From: Myxococcales bacterium
GTDB lineage: Bacteria > Myxococcota_A > Polyangia > Polyangiales > JADJMO01
DNA length: 64,000 nt
Assembly: GCA_016709545.1 (NCBI GenBank)
Contig: JADJMO010000001.1
Coordinates: 62,001-126,000, forward strand
Direction of reading: 5' to 3'
Positions 60,354-64,000 of this stretch are shown piece after piece; within the stretch, counting starts at the first letter, position 1; every line of letters starts with the position of its first letter. The notes beneath the pieces are model-generated. The model was not told the DNA's origin. It searched no databases and saw only the letters and a list, made by a program, of their open reading frames with translations. The translations under genes were made by a program, and so were the position numbers.

Positions 60354-63266
60354 TCAGAGGTGGTGCTGCACCGCCACCCAGACGGTGCGGCCGACGCGCC
60401 AGCTCCCGAAGGTGTCTCCGGTCTGGAGCTGGAAGTTGTACGGAGCGTCGAACAGGTTCTCCACGGACACCTTCGCGTCGACGTGTTTGGTGAACTGATG
60501 GGCGACGCTGATGTCCACCACGTGGCGGGGCATCTCGAAGGCGTCAGGCACCTTGCCCGTCCCCACCGTGTCGATTCGCTTGCCGAACACGTTGTAGCTC
60601 AGGCGGGCCTGGGTCCTGCCGTTGAAGCCGACCCAGTCGAGCGCGAGGTTGACCACGTACGGGGACTGGCCCTGGAGCGGGCGCTCCTTGTTCGTGACGC
60701 CGGTCTCCTTGTCGTCGAAGCTGACGCGCGAGCGGACCAGGGTCAGGTTGGCGAGCAGCGTCAGCGGGGAGAGGGCAGTGCTGATGAACTTGAGGTTCTT
60801 GCGCCCCTCGATCTCCACCCCGACGTTGGTCGCGGCCTTGGTGTTCACCGGCTGGCGCACGAACTGCGAGGTGACCTCCTGGAAGGTGTACTCGATGGCG
60901 TCCGTGAAGTGCTTGTAGAAGGTGCTCACCGCCACGACCTCGTCGGCAGCGGGAAACCACTCCCACCGCAGGTCGACGTTGGTGATGCGAGACCGCTTGA
61001 GGTTGGGGTTTCCCTTCGCCTGCTGGCCGTTGAAGAAGTCGGCGTACTCGAACGGCGCGATCTCGCGGAACTGGGGTCGAGCGATCGTTTGCGTCACCGA
61101 TACGCGGACGTTCTGCGCGTCGGTGACCTTGACGACGGCGGCGGCGGCCGGGAGCGGATCGGTCGCCCGATAGCCGTACTGCACGTCTGCGTTGCCCGCG
61201 CTGAGGTCGTCCTTGGTGTCGAGGGTGAGCTTCGTGTACTCCACGCGCACGCCGCCCAGCAGGCGAAATCGACCGAAGGGCAGGTCGGCCATCGAGTACG
61301 CGCCGTAGATCTGCTGCGCCGCCTCGTAGACGTCGGCCGAGCGGGTGTTTTCCTCGAGGTAGGCGAACCTGCCGATCGTCGAGTCGTCGAGCGCGTTCGC
61401 CGGGTCGCTCTTGAGCCAGTCGAGCTGGCCAGGGGCGGGCAGGAACTGAAAGCGAAAGCGACGGGCCAGGAAGTTGCGCTTCTTGGACTGCGCGAGGCCA
61501 CCGAACTTGAGCTTGGGCCCATCCTCCTTGCTGGTCAGCGGCTGCGCCCAGTCGAGCCCGCCGCCGAGCAGCTTCTCCGTCTGACCGCTGTAGAAGTGGG
61601 TGAGGGCGTCGCCGCTCTTGAGCTGGTAGCTCTGATCCGGGTCGGGGCGGCCGTCGAGCAGCGGCACGCTGGTCACGGACTGGACGTTGTTCGGCTCATC
61701 GCGCTTGGCGACGCCGTAGAAGAAGTTCCACTTGAAGACGGCCTTCCCGAGGTCGACCAGCTTGTGCTCGCCGAGCAACTGGGCGAAGTACATCTTCCGC
61801 TGGACCCACCGGGCGCGGGTCAGCCGGACGTTGGCGTCGTCGTTGTTGCTCTTGCCCTCGAGGCGGAGCACGTCATCGTCTGCGTTGCCCGAGTAGAGCC
61901 CGGTGAGCGTGAGGCGGTGGTTGTTCCCGACCTGGAACCCGATGCTGCCAAGTGCTGACAGCGAGACGACGGCCGTGGAGCGTGTGCCGGCGAAGTCGAA
62001 GCGACGCTCCAGCCCCGTGACGCCCGAGCGATAGCCGATCTGTTGCTCGTCGTGCAGCGAGTAGCGACGCCCGTAGCCGAGGGACCCGATGAAGCCGAGC
62101 GTCTTGCCGCCGCTGAACTGATACGAGTCGCCCGCGGTCAAGCTCCCGGAGAAGTTCGGGCCCGAGAGCACCGGGTAGATCTTGCGCGGCTTCTGGCTCA
62201 GCGACTCACCGTAGGCCTCCACCTCGCCGTCGGTCCCGCCCACCTTGTAGAGGTTCCGGATGTTGTTCGGCATCCGCCGCGCGCCGCTGTCCGAGCCCAG
62301 CCAGTCGCCGTTGCTCCCCTGGTACGAGAGGCGATCCTTGAACGTCGTCAGGGAGTTGTACCCCATGGTGAACGACGTCGTGAGGAAGAACTGGGAGGGG
62401 AACGTCCGCGTGGAGACGCGCACGCTGCCGCCCGCGAAGTCGCCCGGCATGTCCGGGAGGAAGGTCTTGTAGATGGTGACGTCCGACAGCACCGCGACCG
62501 GGAAGATGTCGAGCGGGATGGCCTGCTGGTCCGGCTCGGGGCTGGGCAACGGCGTGCCGTTCAGGAGCGCGTTCGTGTAGCGGTCGCCGAGGCCGCGCAC
62601 GTAGACGAACCGGCCGTCCACCACGCTCGCGCCGACCACGCGCTTGCTCGCCTCGGCCGCGTTGCGGTCCGGGGTCTTGGCGATCTCCTGCGCGCTCACC
62701 GCGTCGCTGACCGTGCCCGCGTTCTTGCGGATCGTGAGCTGCGCGCCCGCGGTCGTGCGGTCGGGGTCGACCTCGACCACGATCTCCTCGACCGGCTTGG
62801 CCGTGTCGAGGGGGAACTTCACGTCGAGCTTGGTGACCTTGCCGGCCGTGACGACGATGTTGTCGAACCGCTGGGTCTTGTAGCCCTCGTAGAAGCACCG
62901 GATCACGTAGGTGCCGGGGGGGAGCTTCAGCGAGAACACGCCCTCGGCGTCGCTCACGGCCTTCTGCTTGGTGCCCACCACGGCGCACTGGCCGTCGATG
63001 ATCTCCTCGCCCGTGCCGGCGTCGGTCAGCTTGCCGGTCAGGACGCCCGTCTTCGCGTCGGGCTTCACGGCCGGCTCCGTCTCCTCGACGGGCACCTCCT
63101 CGGCGTCGTCGTCGCCCTTGGTCGAGGGCGCCGGCTTGGGCGCGCTCGTCGAGGGTGCGGCCGACGCGGAGGGCGCCGGCGAAGGGCTGGGGGCTGGGGC
63201 CTGGGCGAACGCGAACGTGGTGGTACCGACCACCAGCGACGGGATGAGCACTCCGACGCGGCGCAT
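60354..63266 (-). CDS. TonB-dependent receptor with N-terminal CarboxypepD_reg-like domain
   Basis: 970 residues. A signal peptide ends at FAFA-Q, followed by a Pro/Ser/Ala linker and an acidic patch. Residues ~70-150 are a carboxypeptidase-regulatory-like domain (GVLTGKLTDAGTGEEIIDGQ, GVFSLKLPPGTYVIRCFYEG). The plug (~170-310) has RVVGASVVDGRFVYVRGLGD, RYTNALLNGTPLPSPEPDQQ and DVTIYKTFLPDMPGDFAGGS. The 22-strand barrel follows and ends in VENLFDAPYNFQLQT and WRVGRTVWVAVQHHL. The SusC-like N-terminal extension and the lipoprotein gene downstream recall SusCD-type uptake systems. Preceded by two exbD genes. Confidence 0.9.
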   Translation of the reverse strand: MRRVGVLIPSLVVGTTTFAFAQAPAPSPSPAPSASAAPSTSAPKPAPSTKGDDDAEEVPVEETEPAVKPDAKTGVLTGKLTDAGTGEEIIDGQCAVVGTKQKAVSDAEGVFSLKLPPGTYVIRCFYEGYKTQRFDNIVVTAGKVTKLDVKFPLDTAKPVEEIVVEVDPDRTTAGAQLTIRKNAGTVSDAVSAQEIAKTPDRNAAEASKRVVGASVVDGRFVYVRGLGDRYTNALLNGTPLPSPEPDQQAIPLDIFPVAVLSDVTIYKTFLPDMPGDFAGGSVRVSTRTFPSQFFLTTSFTMGYNSLTTFKDRLSYQGSNGDWLGSDSGARRMPNNIRNLYKVGGTDGEVEAYGESLSQKPRKIYPVLSGPNFSGSLTAGDSYQFSGGKTLGFIGSLGYGRRYSLHDEQQIGYRSGVTGLERRFDFAGTRSTAVVSLSALGSIGFQVGNNHRLTLTGLYSGNADDDVLRLEGKSNNDDANVRLTRARWVQRKMYFAQLLGEHKLVDLGKAVFKWNFFYGVAKRDEPNNVQSVTSVPLLDGRPDPDQSYQLKSGDALTHFYSGQTEKLLGGGLDWAQPLTSKEDGPKLKFGGLAQSKKRNFLARRFRFQFLPAPGQLDWLKSDPANALDDSTIGRFAYLEENTRSADVYEAAQQIYGAYSMADLPFGRFRLLGGVRVEYTKLTLDTKDDLSAGNADVQYGYRATDPLPAAAAVVKVTDAQNVRVSVTQTIARPQFREIAPFEYADFFNGQQAKGNPNLKRSRITNVDLRWEWFPAADEVVAVSTFYKHFTDAIEYTFQEVTSQFVRQPVNTKAATNVGVEIEGRKNLKFISTALSPLTLLANLTLVRSRVSFDDKETGVTNKERPLQGQSPYVVNLALDWVGFNGRTQARLSYNVFGKRIDTVGTGKVPDAFEMPRHVVDISVAHQFTKHVDAKVSVENLFDAPYNFQLQTGDTFGSWRVGRTVWVAVQHHL

Positions 63267-63332
63267 GGATGGATCCCTCTCTCCGCCCCGGGCCCGGCCC
63301 GGGGTGTTTCACGACTGATCGATGCAGACTGG

Positions 63333-63761
63333 CTACGACTTCGGCTTCACGGTCAGGACGGCGATCGGCGCCGCGCCCCCCGCGCGGGCCACGTCCATCG
63401 CCTCCACCGCGGCGCCGAACGGGGCGTCTTCTTCCGCGGTGAAGAACAGCGTGTGGTCGCCGTTCTTGGCGGCGAACACGCGCTTGAGCTTCTCCTTGAG
63501 CTGATCCTTCGCGATCGGCTCGTTGTTCAGCTTCACGACCCCCGCCTTGTCGACCGAGAGGACGACGGGCTTGGCGTTGGGGTCGGGCTTGGCCTCCTTC
63601 TTCTCCTCGTTCTTCGGGAGGTTCACCCAGAACTGCTTGGTGAGCAGCGGCGTGACGACCATGAAGATGATGAGGAGGACGAGCACCACGTCGACCAGCG
63701 GCGTGATGTTCATCGCCGGCCGGACCTTGGCCTTCTTGGGGCCGCCGATGTCGATGCCCAT
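63333..63761 (-). CDS. exbD: ExbD/TolR biopolymer transport protein
   Basis: 142 residues from ATG 63761, starting one base after the stop of a second exbD gene. It has the ExbD membrane helix MNITPLVDVVLVLLIIFMVV with the conserved proton-path Asp (PLVDVVLVLL) and a periplasmic domain (FWVNLPKNEEKKEAKPDPNA, VVLSVDKAGVVKLNNEPI, EAMDVARAGGAAPIAVLTVK). It converts the proton gradient into mechanical work on TonB. An exbB/motA-like gene is expected just outside the right edge. Confidence 0.9.
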   Translation of the reverse strand: MGIDIGGPKKAKVRPAMNITPLVDVVLVLLIIFMVVTPLLTKQFWVNLPKNEEKKEAKPDPNAKPVVLSVDKAGVVKLNNEPIAKDQLKEKLKRVFAAKNGDHTLFFTAEEDAPFGAAVEAMDVARAGGAAPIAVLTVKPKS

Positions 63762-63762
63762 C

Positions 63763-64000
63763 TCAGTTCCCTCCCGGCTTGGGGAGCTTGGCCCACTGGG
63801 CGCCGCTCGCGCCCTCGGGCTTCTCGCTGACCATGAGCGCGACCCCCTGGAAGCCGACCTTCTGGATCAGATCGAACAGCTCGCGCATCTTGCCGAACGT
63901 GTTGCGGTAGTCGCCCTTGAGGATGATGCGGCGGTCGGGGTGGGCGGCGTGCTCGCGCTCGAGGCGCGCCTTGAACGAGGCGGCGTCGGCGAACGACTCC
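63763..64000 (-). CDS. exbD: second ExbD/TolR protein, 5' partial
   Basis: The last 79 codons of another ExbD: ADAASFKARLEREHAAHPDR, RRIILKGDYRNTFGKMRELF, DLIQKVGFQGVALMVSEKPE and a C-terminal SGAQWAKLPKPGGN with TGA at 63763. The membrane helix lies outside the window. Tandem exbD genes next to a TonB receptor are common in myxobacteria, where one ExbB works with two ExbD paralogues. Confidence 0.85.
   Translation of the reverse strand, partial: ESFADAASFKARLEREHAAHPDRRIILKGDYRNTFGKMRELFDLIQKVGFQGVALMVSEKPEGASGAQWAKLPKPGGN

Overview
The window is high-GC DNA with dense coding on both strands. It looks like a Myxococcota (delta-proteobacterial) chromosome, most likely order Polyangiales. The evidence is inferential: many lipoproteins with short signal peptides followed by Asp/Thr/Ala-rich linkers, a PknB-type Ser/Thr kinase, multi-PAS hybrid histidine kinases, a GltJ/TonB-like C-terminal domain, a PilZ-like domain of the type common in myxobacteria, and a REP-associated transposase with an N-terminal GWGGRRPGAGRP-like segment. 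I saw no tRNA, rRNA, CRISPR array, prophage or biosynthetic gene cluster.

Layout. 1-8.0 kb: a partial RNB ribonuclease, a winged-helix regulator divergent from a Thermus-type isocitrate dehydrogenase, a degenerate carbonic-anhydrase-like protein, an MscS channel, a WGR/ATP-dependent DNA ligase, a dienelactone hydrolase and a LigD-type polymerase. 8-14.5 kb: envelope genes (lipoproteins, Lgt with a charged tail and a coupled 41-aa membrane protein), a methyltransferase and a Lys/Ala-tailed DNA-binding-like protein; two of these genes end in the same structured hairpin repeat. 14.5-22.5 kb: a TamB-TamA pair for outer-membrane assembly. 22.5-31.6 kb: a DUF4091 lipoprotein, a RAYT transposase that seems to have truncated a lipoprotein gene, a Cys-rich lipoprotein and two hybrid histidine kinases. 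31.8-40.7 kb: a tight four-gene minus-strand operon (channel-like protein, OB-fold YqiJ-like membrane protein, YqiK-like flotillin, giant AAA+ ATPase with a PilZ-like tail). 40.7-58.1 kb: lipoproteins, a phosphoesterase, a receptor-like Ser/Thr kinase with a beta-helix ectodomain, GNAT, a GH35-like glycosidase, YjbQ, an enoyl-CoA hydratase, DUF2252, a porin and hydrolases. 58.1-64 kb: a minus-strand ExbD-ExbD-TonB-receptor-lipoprotein operon that runs off the right edge.

The most interesting unit is the 31.85-40.67 kb operon. The four genes overlap or nearly abut and combine a membrane scaffold, a pore-like protein and a very large AAA+ machine. E. coli has only the YqiJ/YqiK half of this set.

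A technical caution: about a dozen otherwise conserved genes carry single-base (or dinucleotide) frame breaks, several exactly at G/C homopolymers (examples: 42148-42152, 47037-47043, 53532-53538, 60034-60037). This pattern fits residual long-read assembly errors better than true gene decay. I annotate these as genes spanning the break, and I split one apparent fusion (DUF2252 plus porin) on the same grounds.
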